Source: Pseudonocardia parietis (GTDB taxonomy: Bacteria; Actinomycetota; Actinomycetes; Mycobacteriales; Pseudonocardiaceae). From it: a DNA stretch of 64,000 nt. Below the pieces are notes generated by a model. The model searched no databases. It was not told the origin of the DNA and worked only from the letters and a program-made list of their open reading frames with translations. Below are positions 28,806-38,457 of this stretch, in pieces (the stretch's first letter is position 1; each line of letters opens with the position of its first letter). A program made the translations under genes and the position numbers. The DNA lies in the NCBI RefSeq assembly GCF_017876315.1, contig NZ_JAGINU010000001.1:3348001-3412000 (forward strand), read 5' to 3'.

Positions 28806-30863
28806 TCAGTGGGGCGGTTCGATCCCGAGCTGTCGGCATACGAAGGCGAGCCACTCGGCCGCCTGCTCCAGGGCGACGTCGGCGGCGGTCGCCCAGCCGT
28901 GTCCGACGTTCTCCCAGACGTGGAGCAGGATCGGAGCCTCGCCCTGTTGGGTGTCCTGGAGCGCGGCGGCGAACTTGCGGGCGTGCCACGGGGAGCAGCG
29001 CGGGTCGGTGTCGCCTGCGTCGAGGTACACCGCCGGGTACGTCTGCTTCTCGACCAGCTGGTAGGGCGAGAAGGTCAGCATCCGCCGCACGTCGGCGGGA
29101 TCGTCGATGTCGGCGAGTTCGACGGCCACGGCGTAGCGGCCGTACGGCTCGCGGCACGCTCCGACGAGGTCGATCAGGGGAGCTCTCGGGACCACAGCCG
29201 CCCACAGGTCGGGGCGTTGGGTGATCGCGACGCCGGCCATCAGACCTCCGTTGGAGCCGCCGGTGACGCCCAGTTGCCCGGGACTCGTGCGGCCCTTGTC
29301 GAGGAGGTCCTCGGCGACCGCGTAGAGGTCGTCGTAACAGTTCTGCTTCGTCTGCTTCCGGCCGCCCAGCCACCACGAGTGGCCGAACTCCGAACCTCCA
29401 CGGAGATGGGTGTGGACGAAGACGCCCCCCGCGGCGACCAGGGCCGCCTGCCCACCGGGGTACTGCGGGACCCACGGGGCGTTGTAGCCGCCGTAGGCGT
29501 AGAGCAGCGAGGGTTGCGGAGCAGTCGGATCGACGTCGCGACGGCGGACCAGGTGGTAGGGGACTTGGGTTCCGTCCCTGCTGGTCGCCCAGTGGTCCTC
29601 GACGACGGCATCGGCCACGATCACCGCGGGTGCCTGCAGCTCCTCCACCTCGGTCGCACCGGGCCGGTGCCTGTAGGTGCCCCACGACGACGTGAGGGTG
29701 GAGAAGGGGAACCAGAACTCCCCGGGGTGTCCGCGGGGCACCAGGTTCGGATACGGGTAGCCGTGCTCGCCGATCGCGCCGCGGCCGGGCAGCGGTACCT
29801 CGCCGAGGTGCGTCCCGGACCGGTCGTAGATCTGGACCCGCGCGTAGGTGTCGACGAACTCGGAGACGTAGAGCAGCTCACCCACCACGGTCAGGGTGCG
29901 GAGTACCGCCTCGGACTCCGGCACCAGGGTGGCCCAGTCGGCCGGATCTGGCCGGTCCACGTCGATCGCCACCAGCCGTCCGCGGTCGGCATCCAGATCC
30001 GTGACGGCGATGAAACGGTCGCCGACGAGTCGTCCGGCGACCGTGGCGTCCGTGTCGGCCACGAACGGGCGCCAGGTCGCGTTCCCGGCGGCGTCCAGGT
30101 CCGCGATCGCCACGGGGCACGGGGTCAGCAGGCGCTCGATCGCCACGGCCCGGGTTCCGGACGCGTCGGGCAGGACCATCCGGTACTCGCTCGCGGCAGC
30201 GAGCCACGGGACCTCCTGCCGGGTCGTCGTGGCGTCGATCAGCCGATGGAACCAGACCTGGTAGGACGCGTCGTTCGGGTCACCCTGGAGTGCGGTGAAG
30301 AAGAACCCGCTGGAGTCCGGGAGCCAGTGCACACCGCCGCTCCAGGCGTCCATCAGCCGTTGGCGTGGCGGGTTGTCGAGCCACGCCCGGGTGTGCAGGT
30401 CGAACAGGTGGATGCCGTTCTGCTCGCTGCCGTCGTCGCACAGTCCCACCGCGAGGATCCGGCCGTCGGGCGAGGGCGCGAACCAGGACAGGAACGGTGC
30501 CGTCCCCTCGCCGTCCGGCTCCGGGGAGTACACCGTGTCACCGTCGCCGTAGGGCTCGTCGGCGGCGACGACTCCGGCCTGCGGGTCTCCCTCGGCCGTC
30601 ACCGACCGGAACCACCGGCCGCCCGCGAAGGTCGGCGCCGATCCGAAGCGCTGGGCCGTGTGACCCTCGACGAGCTCGCGGAGAGCGTCGAAGCCCGGCC
30701 ACGACCGGACCGTTTCCGACGCCAGCTTCGCCTGCTCGCCCTGCCACTGCCTGACATCGTCAGCCTTGGCGTCCTCCAGCCACCGATACGGGTCGAGGCT
30801 ACGGACGCCGGCGAGCTCGTCGACATCCTCGCCCTTGCGGGTCGGGGGGTACTCAATGGTCAC
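28806..30863 (-). CDS. Prolyl oligopeptidase (S9A), intact
   Basis: 685 residues, close to the usual POP length. N-terminal YPPTRKGEDVDELAGV leads to DPYRWLED. A seven-bladed propeller covers roughly residues 70-420. The catalytic domain shows AYGGYNAPWVPQ, HLRGGSEFG, Ser537 in GGSNGG, Asp620 in DAGDTD and His655 in NVGHGW. The enzyme should cut short peptides after proline in the cytoplasm. The start ATG 30863 follows AGGGAGAAGAG. Directly upstream is an amidohydrolase relic, matching the amidohydrolase-POP order at 15139..17237. The protein is about half identical by eye to the split copy, so the duplication is old. Confidence 0.95.
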   Translation of the reverse strand: MTIEYPPTRKGEDVDELAGVRSLDPYRWLEDAKADDVRQWQGEQAKLASETVRSWPGFDALRELVEGHTAQRFGSAPTFAGGRWFRSVTAEGDPQAGVVAADEPYGDGDTVYSPEPDGEGTAPFLSWFAPSPDGRILAVGLCDDGSEQNGIHLFDLHTRAWLDNPPRQRLMDAWSGGVHWLPDSSGFFFTALQGDPNDASYQVWFHRLIDATTTRQEVPWLAAASEYRMVLPDASGTRAVAIERLLTPCPVAIADLDAAGNATWRPFVADTDATVAGRLVGDRFIAVTDLDADRGRLVAIDVDRPDPADWATLVPESEAVLRTLTVVGELLYVSEFVDTYARVQIYDRSGTHLGEVPLPGRGAIGEHGYPYPNLVPRGHPGEFWFPFSTLTSSWGTYRHRPGATEVEELQAPAVIVADAVVEDHWATSRDGTQVPYHLVRRRDVDPTAPQPSLLYAYGGYNAPWVPQYPGGQAALVAAGGVFVHTHLRGGSEFGHSWWLGGRKQTKQNCYDDLYAVAEDLLDKGRTSPGQLGVTGGSNGGLMAGVAITQRPDLWAAVVPRAPLIDLVGACREPYGRYAVAVELADIDDPADVRRMLTFSPYQLVEKQTYPAVYLDAGDTDPRCSPWHARKFAAALQDTQQGEAPILLHVWENVGHGWATAADVALEQAAEWLAFVCRQLGIEPPH

Positions 30864-30905
30864 GGGCTCTTCTCCCTGGTTGGCGGATCCGGTGCGGGCC
30901 GCACG

Positions 30906-31093
30906 TCAGCGTTCGTCCTTGACGATTCGTCCGTTCTGACGCCGAGCGGGCTCCGGTCGGGGTCGAAGGTGCTCGGGTCGTCGAGCGGATTGCCTCCTGA
31001 AGAAGGTTTGATGTGCACGTTTGCCGGGTTCGACCGTGCCGACCTCGTCGTCGATGCGGAGCACACGCGGGGTGTTGTCACTGGTCGCCGAGA
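30906..31093 (-). pseudogene. Amidohydrolase C-terminal relic
   Basis: VLRIDDEVGTVEPGKRA, then in another frame GNPLDDPSTF, then back to QNGRIVKDER and a stop at 30906. These match the last 60 residues of the amidohydrolase at 15139..16362 (IGDEVGTVEAGKRA, DNPLEDPKVF, VVRDER). At least two frameshifts separate the pieces, and the rest of the gene is gone. Confidence 0.8.
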
Positions 31094-31488
31094 CGGGGGC
31101 GGTATCGGGTCCTCGATCCGGGAGCGCGAGGCGAGGTCGTGCCCATTGTCGATCTCCCGGATGCGTCCGTTGCTGACCGGTTCCGAGCGACCGGACAGCG
31201 GATCCGGCCCCCGTGCCGTCGACAGGTACGACGCCTGCGATCACACCGGCTTCGTCCTTTCTTCCCGGAGATGTCGGTAGTGGCAGTTTCGTGGTTTCGA
31301 TTCCGGTCGACCACCGACATGCGTGGCGGTTTCGGCCCGGGCATTGCAGGAGATCGAACGGGACACGATGTATGTGCTCTGATGGCTCGTTTACGGGTAC
31401 GGGCGCCCGCTGGTCGGGCCCGGCCAGGCCGGCGACGCCCCGATATTTCTCACCTGATGAGCCATCTGCGCGTCGAGCGGGTCGTGCG
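31094..31488. other. Gap with no recognisable gene
   Basis: Both strands were read; no family motif, RNA or clear repeat was seen. Probably decayed DNA between two relics. Confidence 0.5.
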
Positions 31489-31650
31489 GACAAGGCCGAC
31501 TCTGCACGCGCGATTCGGGCCCACCTGCGTGACCGCCACATCGTCGCCGTCATCCCGGAACCGTGCGACCAGCAAGAACATCGGAAACTCGTCCCTGACC
31601 TTGCGGCGGGATCGCCCTCAAAGCGGTCGTCACCTGGCTATCCGCATGAG
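31489..31650 (+). pseudogene. IS5-family transposase relic
   Basis: DKADSARAIRAHLRDRHIVAVIPEP followed by QQEHRK matches the central block of IS5-type DDE transposases (DKAYSSRAIR...IPEP). A short stretch ending VVTWLSA and a stop at about 31649 may be the tail of the same protein after an internal deletion. No terminal repeats were identified. Confidence 0.65.
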
Positions 31651-31659
31651 GAGTCATCC

Positions 31660-32958
31660 CTAGCCCATCACCGTTCCGGAGGACGCCCCGGTGCCGACCT
31701 TGCGGCGTCGGGAGAACGCGCCCAGGTCGATCGTCCGACCGGTGTACTCCCCCAGGAACTGCACGGGATCGGCGTCGTGGTCGCGTCCACCCTCGACCTG
31801 CTCGATGATCGTGGCCAGGAACTTGCCGGCCAGCGGCGCGTTCTTGAACTGGTTGCCGCTCGTGCCGATCGCGACGTAGAAACCGTCCAGCTCGGTGCGG
31901 TCGTAGATCGGGGACCAGTCGTCGGCGACGTCGTAGACGCCCACCACACCGCGGGGTCGGCTCGGGACGGCCAGCTCGGTCAGCCGCCTCGCCGCCCGCG
32001 TCACCTGCGCGTCGAACACCGCCGCCGTGGCACGGGGGTGCGCCTCGTCGGGATCGTCGAGCCAGTCCAGGGGGTCGCACTCGGGTTCGGTGCCCCCGAT
32101 CAACAGGTTACCTCCGACCTCGCCCCGCATGTACGTGCCGAGGTCCATGTCGGCGACGCTGATGCCGGGTGAACCGGCCGGGGCGAACCCGGCCGGCGCG
32201 GTGGCGTGCGCAACCTCCTGCCGCAACGGGCGCACGCCGATCGTGAAGTCCGACCCGACACCGGCGAGCCCGTTGAGCGCTCCCGACCACGGCCCGGCCG
32301 CGTTGACCACGGTGCGGCACGGGACGGTGCTGCCGTCGTCGAGCCGGACTCCGGTCACCCGCCCGCCTTCGGTGTCGAGCCCGACCACGGCGGTGCGGAG
32401 CCGGAACTGCGCGCCGTGGTGAGCCGCTACCGTCGCCAGGTTCTGGGCGGCGAGCTGCGGATCGCCGACGTAGCCCGCGTCGGGCGTGTACACCGCACCG
32501 AGTTCGCCGTTCGGCGCGTCCCAGAACCGCTCGTCGTCGATCCGCTTGGGCGGCCAGTAGCGGCCGGCGTCGATGCCCGGGATCCGGCGGCGCAGCGTGT
32601 CGCTGTCCCACTCCTCGTAGGGCACGCCGACGTCGTCGAACAGGTGCACGTACCCGGCCCTGGGCGCGAGCTCCACGTCGAGCATCGCGAGCCCGCAACG
32701 CACGAACCGGACCGGCTCGCCGACATCGCAGCCGAGGTGATCGCCCCAGTGCTGCCAGCAGTGCTGTGACTCCCACGCCGTGGCGACGCCGGCACGGGTG
32801 GAGAAGTTGAACCGCACCACCGCACTCGACGAGCTCGTCGAGCCGTGCCCGACACCGCCCGCCTTGTCGACGACGAGCACCTTTCGGCCCGAACGCGCGA
32901 GTTCGAGCGCGATCGACGCTCCGATCACACCGGCTCCGACGACGACATCCACGTTCAT
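31660..32958 (-). CDS. FAD-dependent oxidoreductase, DAO family (sarcosine oxidase/amino acid dehydrogenase-like)
   Basis: 432 residues, ATG 32958. The N-terminal dinucleotide-binding motif is VVVGAGVIGASIALELARSGRKVLVVDK. The DAO-type middle (NAAGPWSGALNGLAG) and the C-terminal PIYDRTELDGFYVAIGTSGNQFKNAPLAG complete the fold. Such enzymes oxidise N-methyl or secondary amino acids or D-amino acids, giving imines and keto acids with peroxide or a quinone as acceptor. No ribosome site is obvious before the start. It is downstream of nothing obvious on its strand. A role after peptide breakdown is an inference. Confidence 0.9.
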   Translation of the reverse strand: MNVDVVVGAGVIGASIALELARSGRKVLVVDKAGGVGHGSTSSSSAVVRFNFSTRAGVATAWESQHCWQHWGDHLGCDVGEPVRFVRCGLAMLDVELAPRAGYVHLFDDVGVPYEEWDSDTLRRRIPGIDAGRYWPPKRIDDERFWDAPNGELGAVYTPDAGYVGDPQLAAQNLATVAAHHGAQFRLRTAVVGLDTEGGRVTGVRLDDGSTVPCRTVVNAAGPWSGALNGLAGVGSDFTIGVRPLRQEVAHATAPAGFAPAGSPGISVADMDLGTYMRGEVGGNLLIGGTEPECDPLDWLDDPDEAHPRATAAVFDAQVTRAARRLTELAVPSRPRGVVGVYDVADDWSPIYDRTELDGFYVAIGTSGNQFKNAPLAGKFLATIIEQVEGGRDHDADPVQFLGEYTGRTIDLGAFSRRRKVGTGASSGTVMG

Positions 32959-33254
32959 GCGCCCAGTCTGGCCAGCTCACCCTGCCCGTACATCCGCCCG
33001 ACGCCGAACACCGAAACCGTTCGATACGACAGATGTCGTGTGCTGCCGAGCCTGCGCCGCTTCCCGGACCGCGACGCCGCGCAGGCAACGAGGCCGGCGG
33101 ATGTCGCGCTGTGGTGCCCGCCGCGCGGACCCACTGCCCAGGGTTTATGCGACGGCTGTCGCCGACACGAGGCCTACGTAGCGACGCAATGTCTCGGACG
33201 GTGAGTCACGCGCACCGGATTCTCAGGCTCGTCGCGCTACAGCTGCCCCTCGCG

Positions 33255-34030
33255 GTGCTCACCGAGCTCGTCGGGTTCTCCCCACACATCGTGGAGCAGT
33301 TCCGCGAGGTTACTGAGCAGATGTGGTCGGGCCTCACTGCCGAGGGTGAAGCCGTCGACTTCGCCGGCACGTTCGGGCAGCTCTCCGAGCTCATGGCAGC
33401 CGAGCTCGCCGCGCACCGCAAGCACGGCGCCGACGATTTCGTGACGACGCTGCTCAGCGCGAAGGTCGACGGCCGCGAACTCGACAGGACGAGCGCACCA
33501 GCATCCTCGTCACCTTCGCGGTGGCGGGTCACGAGACGATCATGAACTCGGCGAGCACACTGGTGCACCTGCTGCTCGAGAACCCGGAGCGCCAGGATCG
33601 GATCGACCGCAATCCGGGCTTGGCGCCACGCTATGTGGAGGAGCTGCTTCGTCACCGCAGCCCGACGCAGAACTTCGCCCGCCGCGCGACATGCCCGACC
33701 GCGATCGCGGGGGCAGCCGGTCGACGAGGGCGACGCCGTGCTGCTGTCGATCGCCGCGGCCAACCGCGACCCGGCGCGGTTCGCCGACCCGGAGCGCTTC
33801 GATATCACCGCGCCACGCGCGGCCACCTCGGGTTCGGTTTCGGGGTCCACCAGTGCCTCGGCGCCGCACTGGCCCGCGCCGAGCTCTCGATCCTGCTCGC
33901 CGCTCACCCACCCCTGCACGCCGCCGGGGAGATTCGCTGGAGCGGGTTGCAGGGCGGCAATCACCTCGAGCCGAGCGAGCTGCACCGACTGGCCGTCGCG
34001 GCCCGTCACGCGCTTGGACGTCTCGCATGA
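33255..34030 (+). pseudogene. Cytochrome P450, truncated and multiply frameshifted
   Basis: Pieces in different frames in the right order: FSPHIVEQFREVTEQMWSGL and LLSAKVDGREL, then the I-helix AGHETIMNSASTLVHLLL, the ExxR helix YVEELLRHRSP, DEGDAVLLSIAAANRDPARFADPERFD, and the haem loop FGFGVHQCLGAALARAEL with its cysteine. Breaks fall near 33510, 33700 and 33815. The first 130 or so residues are missing. The gene is dead unless there are many sequence errors. Confidence 0.88.
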
Positions 34031-34053
34031 GGAGGGATGTCTGACTGCGGGTT

Positions 34054-34120
34054 TGCCTCAGTTTGAGTGGCAAGAAGCGGCCAACAACGAGCGGGTGTCG
34101 TTGCCACTCGAACTGAGGCA
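34054..34120. repeat. 20-bp inverted repeat with 27-base spacer
   Basis: TGCCTCAGTTTGAGTGGCAA (34054..34073) and its complement with one mismatch (34101..34120). It begins 23 bases after the P450 relic. It may be two abutting ends of a lost insertion sequence; an IS30 transposase scrap lies 450 bases away. Confidence 0.7.
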
Positions 34121-34574
34121 CTCGCAGGTCAGAGCAATAGCGATGCCTCATGATCAACGGAGCAGGACAGTCATGCCCAGAACAACTGGTGTTGCAGGGC
34201 CCCTCGAGTGGGCGCTCGGTCCATTCGCCGGGGGTTTGCCGTGCGCATCCATCCTCCGGGACACGCGTCGAGCACGGTGCGTGTCCGACCGGTCGGGGCG
34301 GGTGGGTCGGCGAGCTCAGGCTCGACCGGTGGGGCGGGCTCGGCGGGGACGAGCTCGGCGTGCACGTCCGCGGCGTCCCATGGCGTGCGCGACCAGGACG
34401 CCGAGGATGACGCCGCCGACGATCAGCCGGCTCACTGTGCACCGCCGAGCAGGCGCCGCCACGGCAACAACTCCGCCCGGTGGGGGTGGGCATCGGCCGG
34501 TTCAGACCCCGATGCGCTGCCACCAGGGCAGCCGGTGCCACGCGCGGTAGAACCCGTCGTGATGGTGACCGTGT
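34121..34574. other. Gap with no convincing gene
   Basis: A minus-strand frame of 39 codons (34435..34316, start GTG, VSRLIVGGVILGVLVAHAMG) could be a tiny membrane protein but has no relatives I can name and no clear ribosome site. Otherwise nothing was recognised. Confidence 0.4.
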
Positions 34575-34845
34575 CGTCGTGATCGCCTGCGTCGTCGAGG
34601 CTGAGGTTCTGCTCGCGCAGCGTGGCGATCCGCTGGCGCTCGAGCAGCGACAAGTAGCGATTCGCCCGCTCGGTCTCGACCAGCGCCAGCGGCGCCAGCC
34701 CGCCGCGCTCGGCGCGCCACCGTAACCGGTCTTACGGCCGACCCCGACCATCCTCGCCGCCTCGACCACTCCGACGCCGGAGAGCACGAGATCCCAGTAG
34801 CGAGCTTCGACGTCCAGTTGGCGCTTGCGTTCCTCGACGAGCCAT
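34575..34845 (-). pseudogene. IS30-family transposase N-terminal relic
   Basis: VLSGVGVVEAARMVGVGRKTGY and, after a frame change, ANRYLSLLERQRIATLREQNLSL are the two halves of the N-terminal helix-turn-helix region of IS30-type transposases (typical: RYLSLEERERIALLRAEG). The catalytic part is absent. Confidence 0.75.
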
Positions 34846-35028
34846 CAAATACCCCGATGATCTTGCAGGTGGGTGTTGCGACAAGGTCTAGAACCCGAGC
34901 GGCGCTGACGGGCGCAGACCGAACTCCCGCCCGGCCAGGTCCCAGTGATGTGCTGGTCAGGGCGTTGCCGAGGAGCAGCGGACCGGCCGGTGCGGCCTGG
35001 CGGCGCGCTCGACCCTGGTACCGCGGCT

Positions 35029-36663
35029 CTACCTCCCTGGTCTGTCGGGCAGCGCTGCCACCGCTCGCGACGTGGAGTCGATGAGCGCCTTGGCGACCGC
35101 CCGACCGGATACTCCGTTGATTCCGGGGCCGGGCCACGTTGCGGCGCCGATCAGCCACACGCCCGGCACGGCGGTCCGGTAGCCGCCTGCGTGTGCGGGG
35201 ATCGGACGCTGGGTGAGGGTCTGGGCGAGCGAGTTGTGGCCCGCGCAGCTGTCGCCGGGGCCGGCGTTCGGGCTGGCCTCGGCCAGGTCGGCGGGCGACA
35301 CCAGGTGCCGTTCCCGTACGAGGCCGGTGAGCCCGGGGGCGTGCAGCTCGGCTTCGGCGAGCACGCGGTCGGCGAAGGCTTCGGTGGTCGCGGTGTCCCA
35401 TCCGCCGGCGCCGTACCTCGTCCCGGCCGCGTCTGCGCGGGGGGTGTGTGGGACGTCGAGCACCTGCAGTCGAAGGATGGCCTGTCCGTCAGGAGCCCGG
35501 GTCGGGTCGACGGCGGTCGGTTCGTGCCACGCCATCGACGGGTGCTCCGGCAGCAGGCCGTCGTCGGCCTGGCGTATGGAGGTCACCAGGGCGTCCAGGC
35601 CACGGCTCACGTTGATCGCGCCGCCTGCGTCGAGACGGGTGTCCCGAAAGTGCGGCCGCGCCGACAACGCGAGGTTCATCTGGAAGCAGCCCCGCCTGAA
35701 CTGGTAGGCGGCCGCCTGTTCCCTTACCCCGGACGAGACTCCCGGCACCTCACGCAACAGCCGCCCGTACAGCTGGTCCGGAGTGGCAGAGACGATCACC
35801 GCTTCGCCCGCCTCCACGGTCTGGCCGTCGGTGGTGCGCACACCGACGGCGCCTCCGTCATGCACCACGATCTCATCGACGCTCACACCACAGACCACAT
35901 CGCCGCCGCGTTCGGTCACGAGGCCGACCAGCGCGTCTGCGAGGCGGCCGCTACCGCCGACCGGAACCGGGATGCCATTACCGAGCGCCGCCAGGGCGAA
36001 CACCACCCACATGGCGCTGGCCGGGTCCTCGGGCCCGGAGCCTAGATGCATCGGCCACGGCGCCGCGAGCGATCGCAGTTCCTCGGTCGCGAATCGCCGG
36101 CGAACGAGATCGGCGGCGTTCCCCGCAATCAGCTGGCTGAACGGCAGCGCGCCGTCACGGCTTCCCTGGACGAGGCCGGCGAGCGACGCCCTGGCCTCGA
36201 AGCTGTCAAGGCCTGTGCCGGTCAGCTCGAACAGCGTCGGCAGATACCGGCCGATGTTCTCGAAGAGGCGGTTCCACCTGCTGCTCTCGCCAAGCCGCTC
36301 GAGCTCGGCTGCGAACGCCCGCGGATCGACGGGGGCGATGGCCGAGCGGCCGTCGGGCAGCGATGAACCGGTGGCCAGTGGGGCGGTGACGTACTCGAGC
36401 CCGTGGCGGCTCAGGTCCGGCCCCAACTCCGCCCAGGCCGGGCCGCCGACGAAGGCCGGGTGCATCGAGGAATAGCGGTCGTAGTGGAAACCGGGGATGC
36501 CGAGCTCCACCGTCTGCATCCAGCCGCCGGGCTGCGGCATCTGCTCGAGCAGAACGACGCTGCGCCCGGCGTCGAGCAGGTAGGCGGCGGCGACCAGGGC
36601 GTTGTGGCCGGCGCCGACGAGAATGACGTCGGCGCGCTGTGGAAGATCGTTCACGGTTGCCAT
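35029..36663 (-). CDS. FAD-dependent phytoene-desaturase-like oxidoreductase
   Basis: 544 residues from ATG 36663. The N-terminal FAD motif VILVGAGHNALVAAAYLLDAG with the GHN variant, LLEQMPQPGGWMQT next to it, and the C-terminal GVWLIGAATWPGPGINGVSGRAVA are characteristic of the CrtI/PDS-like group often named pyridine nucleotide-disulphide oxidoreductase domain protein 2. These remove hydrogen from hydrophobic substrates or act as redox enzymes of unknown function. Divergent from an IclR regulator 147 bases away, its likely controller. Both genes look intact, unlike their neighbours. Confidence 0.9.
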   Translation of the reverse strand: MATVNDLPQRADVILVGAGHNALVAAAYLLDAGRSVVLLEQMPQPGGWMQTVELGIPGFHYDRYSSMHPAFVGGPAWAELGPDLSRHGLEYVTAPLATGSSLPDGRSAIAPVDPRAFAAELERLGESSRWNRLFENIGRYLPTLFELTGTGLDSFEARASLAGLVQGSRDGALPFSQLIAGNAADLVRRRFATEELRSLAAPWPMHLGSGPEDPASAMWVVFALAALGNGIPVPVGGSGRLADALVGLVTERGGDVVCGVSVDEIVVHDGGAVGVRTTDGQTVEAGEAVIVSATPDQLYGRLLREVPGVSSGVREQAAAYQFRRGCFQMNLALSARPHFRDTRLDAGGAINVSRGLDALVTSIRQADDGLLPEHPSMAWHEPTAVDPTRAPDGQAILRLQVLDVPHTPRADAAGTRYGAGGWDTATTEAFADRVLAEAELHAPGLTGLVRERHLVSPADLAEASPNAGPGDSCAGHNSLAQTLTQRPIPAHAGGYRTAVPGVWLIGAATWPGPGINGVSGRAVAKALIDSTSRAVAALPDRPGR

Positions 36664-36810
36664 CGTAGGAACGAAATCGAGGAGACCGTGCGGATCCGAC
36701 CGCTGAGCGGTCAGCGTCGCCCAGATCATGCTGGGAACCACCGTTCAGAGCGGTCATCTGCACTCTCCGGAGGTGCCGATCCGGCCGTATCCCGGTGGCA
36801 CACTGCTGTC

Positions 36811-37473
36811 ATGGCCGTGATCGACCCTCGCTACGAGGCAGATGGCCCACGTGCAGTCGTCCGGAGCGCCTTCGGCTTGTTGGGGGCGCTGCGGGCGCTG
36901 GGCTCCGCCCGGGTCAGCGAGCTGGAGCGCGCCAGCGGGCTGCCACGAACCACCGTGCATCGACTGCTCAACCAGCTCCAGGAGGTCGGCGCCGTCGAGC
37001 GGTCTTCGGGACGCTGGCGCCTCGGTCCGACGCTCGTCGAGCTCGGCGCCGGAGTGCCCGCTGAGCCACGGCTACGGTCGGTCGCCCGTCGCCCGCTCCT
37101 GGATCTCGCCAACGAGACCGGCGGGCTCGTCACACTCAGCGTGGAGATGGCCGGACAGGCCCTCGTCATCGAGGTCCTGCCGGGGACCCGCCGCCTCGCG
37201 AAGGAACCCGACGCCGGGTCGCCGCTCGCTCCGAAGACCGCCGCGCTGCGCGCGCATGAACAGGCGCGCCGCGGGGACATGCGGCCGGTCATCGAGGCCG
37301 GGACCGTCGATCCCAGGATCAGCTGCGTCGCCGCTCCGCTCCGGCTCTCTCCGGTCGATGTGGGCGTCGTCGGGGTAATGGTCCCAGGCAACACAGGGGT
37401 CCGGGCGACAGCGGCGGCCGCCACCCGCCACGCCGCCGGCCGTATCGCATCGCAGCTGTCGCTGCTGCCCTGA
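36811..37473 (+). CDS. IclR-family transcriptional regulator
   Basis: 220 residues from ATG 36811. Residues 15-70 form the IclR winged helix (SAFGLLGALRALGSARVSELERASGLPRTTVHRLLNQLQEVGAVERSSGRWRLG, read across several short motifs). The effector domain is somewhat short compared with the usual 170 residues but ends normally. Divergent from the flavoprotein at 35029..36663. The shared region contains two GAGCGGTCA-like sequences (36705 and 36754 areas) that may be operators. Confidence 0.88.
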   Translation: MAVIDPRYEADGPRAVVRSAFGLLGALRALGSARVSELERASGLPRTTVHRLLNQLQEVGAVERSSGRWRLGPTLVELGAGVPAEPRLRSVARRPLLDLANETGGLVTLSVEMAGQALVIEVLPGTRRLAKEPDAGSPLAPKTAALRAHEQARRGDMRPVIEAGTVDPRISCVAAPLRLSPVDVGVVGVMVPGNTGVRATAAAATRHAAGRIASQLSLLP

Positions 37474-37755
37474 GCCGTCCCCGCCCGCCGAACCGGCGTG
37501 CGGGTTGTTCCCGCACCGGGCTCTCCACGTGTCCCGATGGGCTAACTGACGAGTTCGGAGACCTGTCCGACGAAACCAACATCGTCGTGACCTCTGCGGC
37601 GGAAGCGAGCTCCCGCGCGGTCATCCACGAGCCGTCCGACCAGGGGTGTCGGTAAGGAATGTGTCACCGGCCGCCACTCGCGGAGCTCGGTGATGAGTGT
37701 TGCTCGTCGTCGGGAGGTGCCTCTCTTACGACGCCGTGTTCGCGGTGCGCGAGCG
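37474..37755. other. Gap after the IclR gene
   Basis: No gene, RNA or repeat recognised. Confidence 0.5.
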
Positions 37756-38001
37756 CTAGGGTGCGTTGGTGTCGGCGAGGGTGTTGAGAATCAACTGACA
37801 CCAGGTCACGGCTGCGTTGACCGCGAGCTGTGCGTGGCGTGAGTGGAGGCCGACGCGGGCCCTGCCTGCGCCGTGGCCGGTGGCGTAGCCACGGTTGCGC
37901 AGCTCGCCCAGCCGACGACCCGGTTGGCGAACGCGTCGCGCACGCTGGCCAGCCACAGCACGCCCACCCTCGATGACCAGGGACGACAGACCCGAGAACA
38001 C
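37756..38001 (-). pseudogene. Fragment of unknown origin (possibly transposase C-terminus)
   Basis: 81 codons ending QLAVNAAVTWCQLILNTLADTNAP. The basic middle (RVRQPGRRLGELRNRGYATGHGAGRARVG, in short pieces) and hydrophobic end resemble the tails of some actinobacterial transposases, but I cannot name the family. It lies just upstream of the second SMR-S9 block. Confidence 0.3.
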
Positions 38002-38130
38002 CAGCTTCAGAAGTTGATCAGCCTCGCACGAGGCTCACACTGGCACGGCTCGTCATGGTCGACCGCAACTGACACGCACCGTCACCACCGAATGTGGGGC
38101 AGAGCCGTTGATCGGACAGTCCCTCCAGGC

Positions 38131-38454
38131 TCAGTGTGCGGCCCCGAGTTCCAGGGCGAGGACTCCGGCGATGACGAGGGCGATCCCGCCGAACTGGATC
38201 GGGGTCAGGGTGTCGCCGAGGAACACTGCGCCGATGATCGCGACCAGCGCCACCCCGGCCGCGGCCCAGATCCCGTAGGCGAGCCCTACCGGTACACCGG
38301 CTTTCAGTACCTGCGAGAGCAGGCCGAACGCCCCCAGGTAGCCGATCACCACCAGGGTGGACGGGACGAGCCGGGTGAAGCCGTCGGACAGGCGCAGGTT
38401 GATGGTCGCGAGCACTTCGAGCGCGATCGCGCCGGCTAGGAGCAGGTAAGGCAT
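38131..38454 (-). CDS. Small multidrug resistance (SMR/DMT) efflux protein, second copy
   Basis: 107 residues, ATG 38454, four membrane helices. Glu13 (AGAIALEVLAT) and YGIWAAAG are conserved. It differs from the copy at 7418..7741 at only about a dozen positions, mostly conservative, so it is under constraint or recently duplicated. It starts three bases after the stop of the deleted S9 gene, the same spacing as in the first copy. It may still be expressed although its partner peptidase is broken. Confidence 0.92.
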   Translation of the reverse strand: MPYLLLAGAIALEVLATINLRLSDGFTRLVPSTLVVIGYLGAFGLLSQVLKAGVPVGLAYGIWAAAGVALVAIIGAVFLGDTLTPIQFGGIALVIAGVLALELGAAH

Positions 38455-38457
38455 GGC

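Noticed and set aside
28809..31280. Open frame of about 820 codons antisense to the POP and hydrolase genes
   Set aside because: A GC-rich shadow of well-supported minus-strand genes; no domain is recognisable in the translation.
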